From NCBI RefSeq assembly GCF_000208745.1, contig NC_030855.1, positions 20,657,587-20,721,586 of the forward strand: a stretch of 64,000 bases of DNA, in the 5' to 3' direction. The notes below the pieces were generated by a model. The model was not told where the DNA came from. It did not search any database and worked only from the letters and a program-made list of their open reading frames with translations. The DNA comes from Theobroma cacao. Taxonomy: Eukaryota > Streptophyta > Magnoliopsida > Malvales > Malvaceae. The position numbers and the translations under genes are program-made. Every line of letters starts with the position of its first letter. The stretch's first letter is position 1. Shown here piece after piece: positions 13,388 to 23,207 of the stretch.

Positions 13388-13793
13388 TACTATTTTCTTC
13401 AACGAGGCAGCTTATCATTATGTCTCCCCCTCTCTTTTTTTATTTTCATAATTTCTGCTATATTAATATATTATAAGAAAATAAGATAACGCCAAGATGG
13501 AGTAGGCTTATGTGAAAGCAAGGAAAAAGGTAGTTGCTTATTGCTAGTCAAAAAGGATTCATCTCGAAATTTCGATCTTTTTTTCCTTATTAGCAGTTTT
13601 GGAACAAACAAATTTGCATTTAAAATCGTACGTAATTCATTTATAACTTACAATTCACATCCAACATTTAATGATTGAGTTGGAAGCGTCGGCAGCCATG
13701 GTCCATTTGCTTAACAATAAACAAAGGAGAAACGACGGAAGAATGAGAGTCTCTCAAAGTGAATTATCAAGGAGATAACGGGCTTAGAGCTCT

Positions 13794-13887
13794 GGCCCAT
13801 GCTATCTCGTAGTTACAGATGGGCCTAACAGCAAATTCACAACCAGACCAATATTTTGGGTTTTAAATCCGAGGTCCCGTTGGGCCG
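13794..13887 (+). promoter_or_regulatory. Three site II (TGGGCC/T-type) elements upstream of APUM23
   Basis: GGCCCAT (13794-13800), ATGGGCCT (13819-13826) and TTGGGCCG (13880-13887) cluster within 94 bases, about 600 bases before the ATG. TGGGCC/T site II elements are bound by TCP factors and are enriched in promoters of plant ribosome-biogenesis and translation genes. That fits the nucleolar rRNA-processing role of APUM23. Binding itself is inferred. Confidence 0.55.
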
Positions 13888-14093
13888 ACAGGACTTAAAT
13901 CAGTTAACGGATTAAGACCCGAGAAAGAAACAACGTCGTTTCACCGTATAATTCAAAAATTTTCGGTGCCCTTTGTGGGAGTAGTGGCAATACGAAGCTA
14001 TTGGAAAAACGGCCCTGTCCCTCTCTCTCATGACTGTGAGCGCGGTTTTCTTCCAGTTAGGTCTCAGCATCGGAACATAGCTCCTCCGCCTCT

Positions 14094-14483
14094 GTAAGTT
14101 GGCCTAAGCTAAACATCTTTTTATTTTTCATATTTTCAATCTTTTGATTATTATTTAATTATATTCTGATGTTACTTTGCTATACTTAGAACCACGTAGC
14201 TTCGAGAAATTCTAATTTGAGTTGAACAATGCTTGGTTGTAGATTTTCTTTTTTGTTTCAATTTGCTCATATTATATAACAAGGGAATCAAAATGAATTT
14301 AGTTGTTAAAACTACTGATTCTGTTGGTAACTTCTTATTATTGTGCTTTCTTTTTTTGCATTAGGAAAGCCTTTGGGAAAGTTTAGTTTCTAGTGGTTTG
14401 AATAGCTTTACTGTCGAGAGGATGCAAAAGGGAAGTTATCTTTAAGAGGATAGATCATATAAGAGGATTCAAAAGCAAAAGAT
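14094..14483 (+). promoter_or_regulatory. APUM23 5' leader: leader intron and short uORF
   Basis: A leader intron is likely from 14094 (donor gtaagt) to 14364 (acceptor ttgcattag). The second leader exon, 14365-14483, holds a 7-codon upstream ORF (ATG 14422, TAA 14443-14445) that ends 38 bases before the main ATG. Short, well-separated uORFs usually only dampen translation mildly. Confidence 0.5.
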
Positions 14484-17400
14484 ATGGGAAAGAAGGCCAA
14501 GAAAGGAAATGGTGGTTTTGATGGGGATGGTTATAACAAAAAAGTAGCGGGGCAGGTGACTAATGGGACTGGGAAATTTAAAAAATCGTCCAAGCATCAA
14601 AGCAATTCGGATTCACAAACATCGCTTATCAGGTATCATTACTTTGTTGATTCAAGCTGGTATGAGAAATTTTAAGTTATGTCGGGAGTGTGTTAACGGA
14701 TTTGATAAACCTTTTAGGAAACAGGTTGAGCCTGAAACAGCAAAATACTTCTCGGAGATTGCGAATCTTTTCGAAAGCCAAGGGGTGGATGTGGAGGAAC
14801 GATCAGTAATATGTGGTAATGCTCTTGAAGAAGCTAGGGGGAAGGAATTAGAACTAGCCACAGATTATATCATAAGTCATACTCTTCAGACTCTACTTGA
14901 GGGCTGTGATGTGGACCATCTTTGCAGTTTCCTTAAAGGCTGTGCAAATGTCTTTCCTGCTATTGCAATGGACAGATCTGGTTCTCATGTAGCTGAGACA
15001 GCTCTTAAGTCATTAGCCAGGCATGTTCAAGACACAGAGGATTACGCCATAATTGAAGAGACTCTGAAAATGATATGCAAGGTATCAAGTAGTTGATTTT
15101 TCCTCAAATGGAAAATGAAAACATACTTTGTCATTTCTTATTGTTATAGAACTTCAGGAGGCCTTTCCCCGCTGACATGCCCTTCTTTTTTGGTGTAATT
15201 AGCAAATATTTTTACCTATTATGAACAAATATTTTTGGAGGCAAACTGATATCATGTACTAATTTTTGTTACTTTCCCCCTTTTCCCTGAAAGTTTGTTT
15301 GATCCTTTTCAGGTGATTGTAGTCAATCCTGTTGATTTAATGTGCAATTGCTATGGATCTCATGTTCTTCGGAGCTTTCTTTGTCTTTGTAAAGGAGTCC
15401 CTTTGGACTCTGCAGAGTTTCATGGAGCAAAGGCATCAAAAATTCTAGCAGAGCGGTTGAATTTGAAATTATTTCAGTCGGATGGGAATAATTCCCAGCG
15501 TCTTCAGCAAGGATTTCCAAATTTATTGAAATCCCTTGTATCAGGGATGGTAAACTGTACAAGAGAAGACATTAAGACCCTACAAGTTGATCAGTATAGC
15601 AGTTTGGTTCTGCAGGTATGTCTTCATTTCATTCTGTTATTTTATCTTATTCTCATTTTCTCAACATTATTTAGTGTCAGATAAGCAAAAGCAATTTGTA
15701 TGTGTGGATTCAGTCTCCTTATAACATACTTGACTAGCATAGTCAGGAAGTATTAAGATAAATCATCTATTATAGGACCATGCAACTGTATGTTAAGTTG
15801 TCAAAGATGATAATTAGTTCTTGAAATTCACTCAATAGTGTCAATTACTTTATTGAAACTTGATTATTTGAAGTTCACATGATACACAATTCTTATTCCT
15901 GAAGTAGTTTCTCTTTTAACATGTCAAGTTTTTATCATTGTGCTTGTAGACTCTAACACATACCCTCTATCACATACGCCTTTAATTTATTTTTTACAGG
16001 AAGGGGAAGTGTGGTAATTTATGGGGATGGATGGATGGATGGGTGTTTGTGGCCTTTTGTTGAGTGTTCAAATTCTTATCTTTGTCCTTGCGAGCATTTA
16101 CCCCATTTGAAATGAGGCATTAAAGTAATGAATCAATTTAAATATGAGGCATTAAAGTAATGAGTCAACTTAACACTGAACTTTTAGCACTTCGCACTTG
16201 GCAGACAGCTCTGAAGCTACTAGCAGGGGATGATCAAGAATTACTGCAAATAATTCCGGTTCTTCTTGGCTGCAAAAAGCAAAATTTAGTTGAAGGAAAG
16301 TGCATTGACTTGGCCATTGTTCGTGAAACTGTAGAATTGATGAAAGAAACTGCATTTAGCCATTTAATGGAAGTAAGCAACTTGTTAACAGGATTATATT
16401 TTGTTTATATATTTCATGTTTTTACATAATGATGTGTTTTTCTTTTTCTGTATCAAATGCTTTGTTCATTTATCTGTGTGTGTGAAATGTTACTGCATTT
16501 CGAATTGAATCAATGTCATAAAAATGCAATTTTGGAAGACATCTTTGTGATTAGCTTCTCAAGGATATGAACCTAAATAACAATACTATCTTAAATATAT
16601 TGCTTAGTTAGCCTTCCAAAAAACTAAACTTCAAAGAATTTTGCACCTAATTTCCTTCATATCCTATTATTCATGTTAGTCCATGAATCTCTGAATGTCA
16701 TTCTTATTATCAGTTACTCCCCAAAAGATATGTCTACTGTTGATAATTGTTATATTATCAGCTCTACCAGTTAGAACCCATCTGGACACTGTTCTGGAAG
16801 AGTGAAGTTCTCTTTTTCTTTTAGTTGAATTCCCTTAATTATGGACAGAAGTGGTCCAGCAGTGAAATCTTTTTCTCATTCCCGCTCTAATAATTTCGCC
16901 ATAAGATTCAAAACTGCTGCTGCAGCTGCATTGTCTATACTCTAAACATTCTTGTGCTTTTGGAAGCACAACTGGATGAATGACAAACCAGTTAAAGAGT
17001 AGTTGATTTGTCCACACCTTTATTTCCTTTTTATTCTCCAGTTAAATCATCTACTATTGCTTTCTGGTCTTTCTTTTTTGTTACCACAGTGTAGCTTCAT
17101 TTCCTTCAAATTGCAGGTAATTCTGGAGGTCGCACCTGAAAGCCTGTATAATGAGATGTTCACAAAGCTTTTCAAGAATTCATTGTTTGAGCTTTCATCA
17201 CATCATTGTGGAAACTTTGTTGTTCAAGCATTAATTTCTCATGCAAGAACAAAAGATCAAGTACGTATTCCAACGTTCTACTAATGATACTAGATAGAAG
17301 CGTGTACCTTTTTTTATGCTTTACTAGTTTCTAAGCTAATGGTTATCTCTTGAAATGTTTGGATCTAATGCAATGGATACTAGTGTTCGATTCGTGAAAT

Positions 17401-20038
17401 TCTGTTGTTGATATTTATTTGCTCCTTATTGTTTAATTATCTTTGGCTGCTGTTGGAATCTTCTGTGTATGAAAGCTATTTCTGGTGCTGGATGTCCTGC
17501 TAAGTTCTACTGTTCTCAAATTTGCAAAAACTTTCTTCATTTTGTCTGTTAGATGGAGTTGATGTGGGAAGAGCTTGGGTTGAAATTTGAGGATCTTCTT
17601 GGAATGGGGAAGTCAGGAGTTATTGCTTTTCTTATTGCTGCATGTCAAAGGCTTCAAACTCATGAATATAAGGTTTAGTAGTTGATATCACTCCTTTGAC
17701 TTGCTATCTAGTCAGTCTTTACATTTGAGTCTGAAACAGCTTGGCAGTTATGTCATACTGAAACTTCTCGTCAATGTAAGTCCACATTTTGTCCTAATCA
17801 TTGGTGAATTTTTTTTCTTTTTTTCAGTGTTGTCAGGCACTGGCTGCCGCAGTTGGTTCAAAAAACGAGTCTTCAAACTGTATTGTTCCTAGAATACTGT
17901 TTCTTGACAGTTACTTCAGCTGTGAAGACAAGTCGAGTTGGAACTGGGCAGGTGGAGTTAAGATACATACCATGGGTTCTCTGATTCTGCAGGCTATTTT
18001 TAAATTCCAAAGTGTATGTTGCCTCCCTTAAATGTGTTATATCATTCTGATTCTGTCCAATTAGATTATTGGCATCGGATATATCATACATGATTAGTAA
18101 GTCATTAGCCACTTTTGCTTGCATTAACTAAACCTAAGTTAATGTCTCTGTGTGCATGTACACTTACATTGAACTTCTCATCAATGGCTTCAACTTCTAA
18201 TTAAGATGTGTGTATAGTAATAATAGTGCAATATTTAAAATATTTAAGCTCCACATTTCAATTTATTGTGGCAAATATTTAAACAGCACTGCTATTGTAA
18301 GGGCAGAAAAATATTTAAATGGTTGGTAGCCTGATACTTAAGCTGATTTTTAATCATCTTTAAATGAAATCTTTTGAAAGGTGAATTGCCAGATGATTGA
18401 CTGGTTTGGAGATCTTAGTTTGAATTCTTGAACTGAAGATATTATTCCCTGGAACCTCTCAGTGTTAAACCCTAAATGTCCCGCATGGTGGTGTCTTCAG
18501 TTTGCTTATTATATTGAAATGAGGAATAAGATGTCCTGTTGAGAAATATGATACTTCAGTTATGTTTATCTGTATCTTGATTTTTTTGGAACTTGACAAC
18601 TCTTTGGGATGGTGGCTTGACTACTTTCTACAAAAGGGTGAATTGCTGGCTTTCTAATTTTAGCATGCAATATCTTGCTTTCTGGTTACAGGAATGGATA
18701 CAGCCTTTTATTATGAGTATTACATCCATGGATGCTGAGCATGTCCTTGAGGCTGCTAAAGATGCTGGAGGAGCACGTGTCATTGAAGCATTTCTTGCGT
18801 CTGATGCTTCCACAAAGCAGAAGCGCAGATTAGTTGTGAAGTAAGTTGAGCTGCTGCTTCAGCGGTTTTATTTCTTCCAGGAAGTTCTTTTCTGTTTTTG
18901 GTTAATTTGGTTCATTGATAAAATGTGATACCAATGGAACTTGTTTCATGTCTGAACAAATGAAATGGACTTTGTTTTCTGATCAGAACTTTTTTTTCTG
19001 CCTTTTTTCTATATGGGATATAATATCCACTATTCTCCTCTTTTCTGAGATTCCATATTGAACTGTTATTTTGATGCATGTTCAAATATTTATGATTCTA
19101 TTGTTTCATTGCTGTTACTACTCTGAAGGTTACGTGGACATTTTGGGGAGCTTGCGATGCACCCATCTGGTTCATTTACTGTTGAAAGATGCTTCAATGC
19201 TGGTAGCCTGTCATTAAGGGAAGCCATAGCATCTGAATTGTTAGCTGTACAAGCTGAACTCTCCAAGACAAAACAAGGCCCTCATCTCCTTAGGAACTTA
19301 GACATTGATAGGTAAGTAAATTACAGTATGCTGGTTTGTCAGGCTGAGATTTATTCCTGTATTGCGTCACTGGCTAAACGCAATGCATGTCAAACTCAGT
19401 CTAGTTTGGACTTATGTTTGATAGGAAAACAAACTCAAATTTCAGTTGCTCGTTTCATATTTTAATTTGTTGACTTATCAATTATCTTATTAGAGGTTAG
19501 ATTCATCTGTGTCACATATTAGTTGCTCACATAGTAAAATTATATCTCATCTATGCTACATTCTTAAAGAAATGTTGCTGTTTGTGTTTTGTTTTTCTCA
19601 TATGTTTCCTCACCTTTGCTTTATCATGACAGATATGCTACCAAACCTGATCAGTGGAGGTCAAAACAAGCATCTAAACAATCAGCTTACAACGAATTCT
19701 ATTTTGCATTTGGCTCTAGTGAATCCAAATCACCAACAAAGAACAAATTCCTTTCTAATGCTTCTATGCAGACATCAGACCCCGAAGAGTTGAAGAACAC
19801 AAGGAAAGAGATAGACAGTTTTCTCACTTCCACTTCCATGCTTGATGATACCTCAGCAGAGAAAAAGAAGAAAAGGAAGAAAAGAAACAAAGATGCAGGG
19901 TCTGAAGATGCAGTTGGTTCTAAGAAGGTGATGGAAAATGCAGTCCAAAATTTTCTCTCTCAAGGCAGACCACATAAGAAACAACGCATAAATGATAGGG
20001 CATCATCGAATGCTTCAAAACAGAAACTGAAAATTTGA
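14484..20038 (+). CDS. APUM23: Pumilio homolog 23 (nucleolar PUF protein, Nop9-like)
   Basis: 723 aa in ten coding exons: 14484-14632, 14718-15081, 15313-15615, 16205-16372, 17117-17260, 17553-17672, 17828-18013, 18692-18840, 19129-19311, 19633-20038. All have GT-AG borders and the summed frame is intact. The basic N-terminus (KKAKK) is followed by PETAKYFSEIANLF and PUF-type repeats with recognisable phrases (DRSGSHVAETALK, CNCYGSHVLRSF, VDQYSSLVLQ, SSHHCGNFVVQALI, GGARVIEAFLAS, HPSGSFTVE). The lysine-rich C-terminus (KKKKRKKRNK) looks like a nucleolar signal. It matches Arabidopsis APUM23 (At1g72320) exon by exon as I recall it. That protein binds 18S rRNA and its precursor and is needed for pre-rRNA processing, ribosome biogenesis and leaf polarity. 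The site II promoter cluster agrees with this. The assignment is strong. Confidence 0.95.
16112..16172. repeat. Tandem 29-base duplication inside an APUM23 intron
   Basis: The phrase beginning atgaggcattaaagtaatga occurs at 16112-16140 and again at 16144-16172 with two mismatches, just before exon 4. It is preceded by a (GGAT)n run near 16024-16040. It looks like a recent local duplication and does not disturb splice sites. Confidence 0.85.
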
Positions 20039-20571
20039 AGTTGCGGATACCCTGCATTTCTCTGATGTTTTTTATGGTCGCTGACTTAAGCTGCATCGTG
20101 TTACAGCCTGCAACTGGAGAAAAGTTACCTTGTTTTTGTGTTTACGCTATTTTTTCCTCTCTAAGTTGAGATAAATTTTGGGTGTGCCAAGCATTTTGTT
20201 TAGGCTAGAAAATATAAACCTTGCTGGAAAAGTCCAAAATTCTCTTTGCAACCAAGTATTATACCAAAAATTTTGCAATTTAACAATAGAAATTGACAGA
20301 GTATGGTAGCAAAACTGTTAATGCATTATGTGATGCAATACATGTTGGTCCTGAGCTATAACTCTACATTAGCAGACAATGTAACAAAGAAATTCTTTAA
20401 ACAGGAAAAAAAAGTTAATGTTTTAGAGATCGTGGTATCTGCTGTCTTCTACTTCTTTCTCCTTGTAATGGAGGGTTGGACCTGGTGCAAAAAGCATTGT
20501 ATCTAAGTCACAACTATTAGGAAAGCCGCGATTGGCAGAAAGGCATGAACTGTTGATGTGAATGCGAAAAT
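20039..20571. other. Convergent 3' region of APUM23 and the CLE-like gene
   Basis: About 530 bases between the stop of APUM23 and the stop of the minus-strand peptide gene. It should contain both 3' untranslated regions. A short frame at 20303-20506 has no recognisable product. Confidence 0.6.
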
Positions 20572-20823
20572 TTACTTGTTCTGTATAGGATTTGAATTGC
20601 TTGGAGGTATTCTCCGAAAGCTGGAATCAACCTGCGTACGAGGGATGATCTTGTCGGCTTGCAAATCTCCAAGAGCTTGAGAAGATGAAGCCTTGCCTGA
20701 CACTGACGACGATTGAGGGTGTCGAATTGGTCGAGCTTCTGCTTGAGCTGCATTAGCCCAAGAAGACAGGAGTAGTGAAAGTAGAAGAGTAAGAGCTGTT
20801 AGTGCTAGAGTGTAGGCCTTCAT
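20572..20823 (-). CDS. Small secreted signalling-peptide precursor, CLE-like
   Basis: An intronless 83-aa protein. Residues 1-25 are a clear signal peptide (leucine-rich core, cleavage likely after WANA). A variable Ser/Gln-rich middle follows, and the C-terminus is basic and proline-rich: FRRIPPSNSNPIQNK. This layout is typical of plant post-translationally processed peptide hormones. The end most resembles the CLE dodecapeptide (R-x-V/I-P-x-G-P-x-P-x-x-N) in RRIP, NPIQN and terminal position. However, it lacks the GP core and is one residue longer, so a CEP-like or unclassified peptide family is possible. CLE peptides act outside the cell through CLV1/BAM-type receptor kinases. A TATA box lies at a suitable distance upstream. 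The secreted-peptide call is firm; the CLE family call is tentative. Confidence 0.65.
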   Translation of the reverse strand: MKAYTLALTALTLLLSLLLSSWANAAQAEARPIRHPQSSSVSGKASSSQALGDLQADKIIPRTQVDSSFRRIPPSNSNPIQNK

Positions 20824-20908
20824 GGCGGTGCTAATTAACTGTAAGAATTTTTGTTGCTTAATGACTGAAAATGATTAAGACAGGATTGTTCGATCCAAAC
20901 TCGGCTTG

Positions 20909-20914
20909 CTTATA
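20909..20914 (-). promoter_or_regulatory. Putative TATA box of the CLE-like peptide gene
   Basis: On the minus strand a TTTATAAGC-type sequence lies about 90 bases upstream of the ATG at 20823, giving a predicted leader of about 60 bases. Supports the small ORF being a real gene. Confidence 0.45.
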
Positions 20915-22260
20915 AACTCGTAAAAATCTAATTGGGATCTGCTCCCCAGTGAGATCATGTGCTCCACTTTGACAGTTTGACTGTTGCATGATGGAAAGTC
21001 TGACCTGCTGATTTGGTAAACAGTGATTTGTTTTCAGAGAGGTCATGTGATTAGGCACGTGATTTAACTATTTATTTCTTGGGGAACTAAAAGGGATTGG
21101 TTTTATACTGTCGTATGTTGGATCGGTCTGGTTATTCAAGTTCAAAAAATTGCAGGTAACAGCTGTTCGGAGAAAAAACTGCAATATTCGATATACTATA
21201 TTCTAGCAGCTCTAGTTTCTCCTCTAGTCAAAGTGATCAGACCTTGGTACTAGGAGGGGTGATAATTTCATTAACAAATGTGAAAGTTGCTTTTTTGGGA
21301 CCTATCTATACAACCATATATAATTTTTTCTTATTTTGTAAATTTTATTTTCAAATTCAAATACAAAACTTTTAAAATAAAATTTTAAATTTTATGTCTA
21401 CGTGATTCCTTTATCACCAAACTTAAACAAACACTTTTTCATTAACATATTAACTATTTCAATCTCATTTGATTCATATACAAATTTGGTGGTTTGTTCA
21501 CTTGTCTAATAAAGAATTGTTTGTTATGTTTTCTTCTTTAGTAAAACTTGGTGGTGGAATGGTGGCTAATGGCAACCGACCATGATTTAATAGGTATTTG
21601 CTTAGGATATTTTCAAGGTGCAGGATAAGATTTCTGCAAGACTCCTTTTAATAATGTAATGCTTCTGTTGACCAAATGGCTGTTCAAATATTTCCATAGC
21701 ATCTATAAATATCTTAAAGAAGCAACTGCTTCAATTAGTTTACTCCTGTTTTCCACACCAATCAGCTTCAAGTATGCTTAAACGCCCTTTAAAATGAACG
21801 GCCTGGGATTCCTTGGATTCCATTTCCATGATGTTGAACTTTGTATTCAACCCTAGGCAGTTGGTTTTTTGCCTTTCTGAATAAGCAGGCTGTGAGCCTG
21901 ATGCCTACCTACACCATAAACACCTTGAATTTCAATAAATTAATTGCAAAAAATAAAGTTGTAGAGAAGGAAAGACTTGCTAAAAAGGACGTTTCCAAAC
22001 AAAAGAGGAAAAAGATGTTGCTAAAAAAAGATATATATATATATTGCCAAAATAGCCCATTGATTATTTCCGCACCAACACTATCCCACATAAAAGTGCT
22101 TTCATGAAGGCTGATAATGTCTTTTAACAAACTAACAAAGGAGAGAAAAAAAAAAAAAAGAAAAGAAGCAAAATCCCTGCCATCAGTCAATCTCGAACCC
22201 TTATTGGGAGGAAAAGGACGAGGCAGCAGCACTAGTAGTACGCTACAGTACTAATATATA
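20915..22260. other. Intergenic region between divergent CLE-like and UBC genes
   Basis: About 1.35 kb shared upstream by the minus-strand peptide gene and the plus-strand E2 gene. It holds a (TA)n run near 22028-22043 and a purine-rich stretch at 22140-22165. Frames at 21841-22107 and 21909-22232 are lysine- or phenylalanine-rich low-complexity sequence and are not supported as genes. Confidence 0.55.
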
Positions 22261-23207
22261 AAGCCAAGCCAATCACGAAGCATCAAAAATAACCGTCCTC
22301 TCTCGCTTTCTCTCTCCGTTGGATTTACTCGCTAATCTCTCTCTCTTTCCTTCTCTTATTCTAATTCTAATTCAGTTTCTATTCTCGTTTGTATCATAAA
22401 ATAACCGCCTCGATCCTCAGGTAATTCTCTTATTCTTCTTTTTTTAAAAAAAAAATCTTTTCTCGTTAATTTCGGTTGATTTTTTTTTAATTTTGGAATC
22501 ATTTATTTGAAGCTTTTGTTCGTTGAATTTCAGTATTGTAAGATCGATCTCTTTTCTGGTTCTTTTGTTTTTCCCTTTTGGGAGGGTGGGGGGTTTAAAT
22601 TGGTGGATCCATGTTTAGACTTTGATTTTAAATTTAGTTTCATTGATCATCAAAATTAATCATTCAATCAATTTCAGTTTAAATAGGGTTGTTAATTTCT
22701 CTGTCAATTAATTGGTAATGATTTTGGTAATTTAATTTCCAGGTCACGCTAATTATAAGAAGAAATTGAAAATTGGAGCCCTAAGGTAATATTTTACTTA
22801 GCTTAAATTATGTACTGTATAATCTTGGTTGTGTAATTAATCAGTTGTTAATTAAAGCAATTCAAGAAAGACAAATGTATGTTGCTTTTTTTTGAGTTAT
22901 TCTCGTGATTCTTGATTTCTAGCTCGTCAAAGTCATTTGGAATTTTCTAGGTATTGATCTCAATAATTATTACGGGATCATCATTCTCTTAATTAGCTTT
23001 GCCTGCTAATATGCATCTTTCAGTAGAGGATTTCAGGCTGATGATTCTGGAATTTATTATATTGTCTTGTGTTTTGCAAATTGTCTTCTTATTTTGCTCT
23101 ATTTTCTGTCAGTGAATAATTGTAATTTAAAGGGTGAAGGAACAAAGCAGCAGGTCGGGTTTTTTTTTTTTGTTGTTGTGGCCGAGACCGCTTTTAATTT
23201 GTGAGGA
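22261..23207 (+). promoter_or_regulatory. 5' leader of the UBC gene with probable leader introns
   Basis: A CT-rich leader (about 22290-22370) precedes a donor at 22421 (ctcag|gtaatt). A small exon may run from 22743 (ttccag acceptor) to about 22784 (ctaag|gtaata). The coding exon opens with ATG at 23208. Exact leader exons cannot be fixed without transcripts. Leader introns are common in highly expressed plant housekeeping genes. Confidence 0.4.

Noticed and set aside
22180..22210. Minus-strand GGGTTCGAGATTGAC resembling a tRNA B box
   Set aside because: No A box, no cloverleaf and no acceptor stem could be formed around it.
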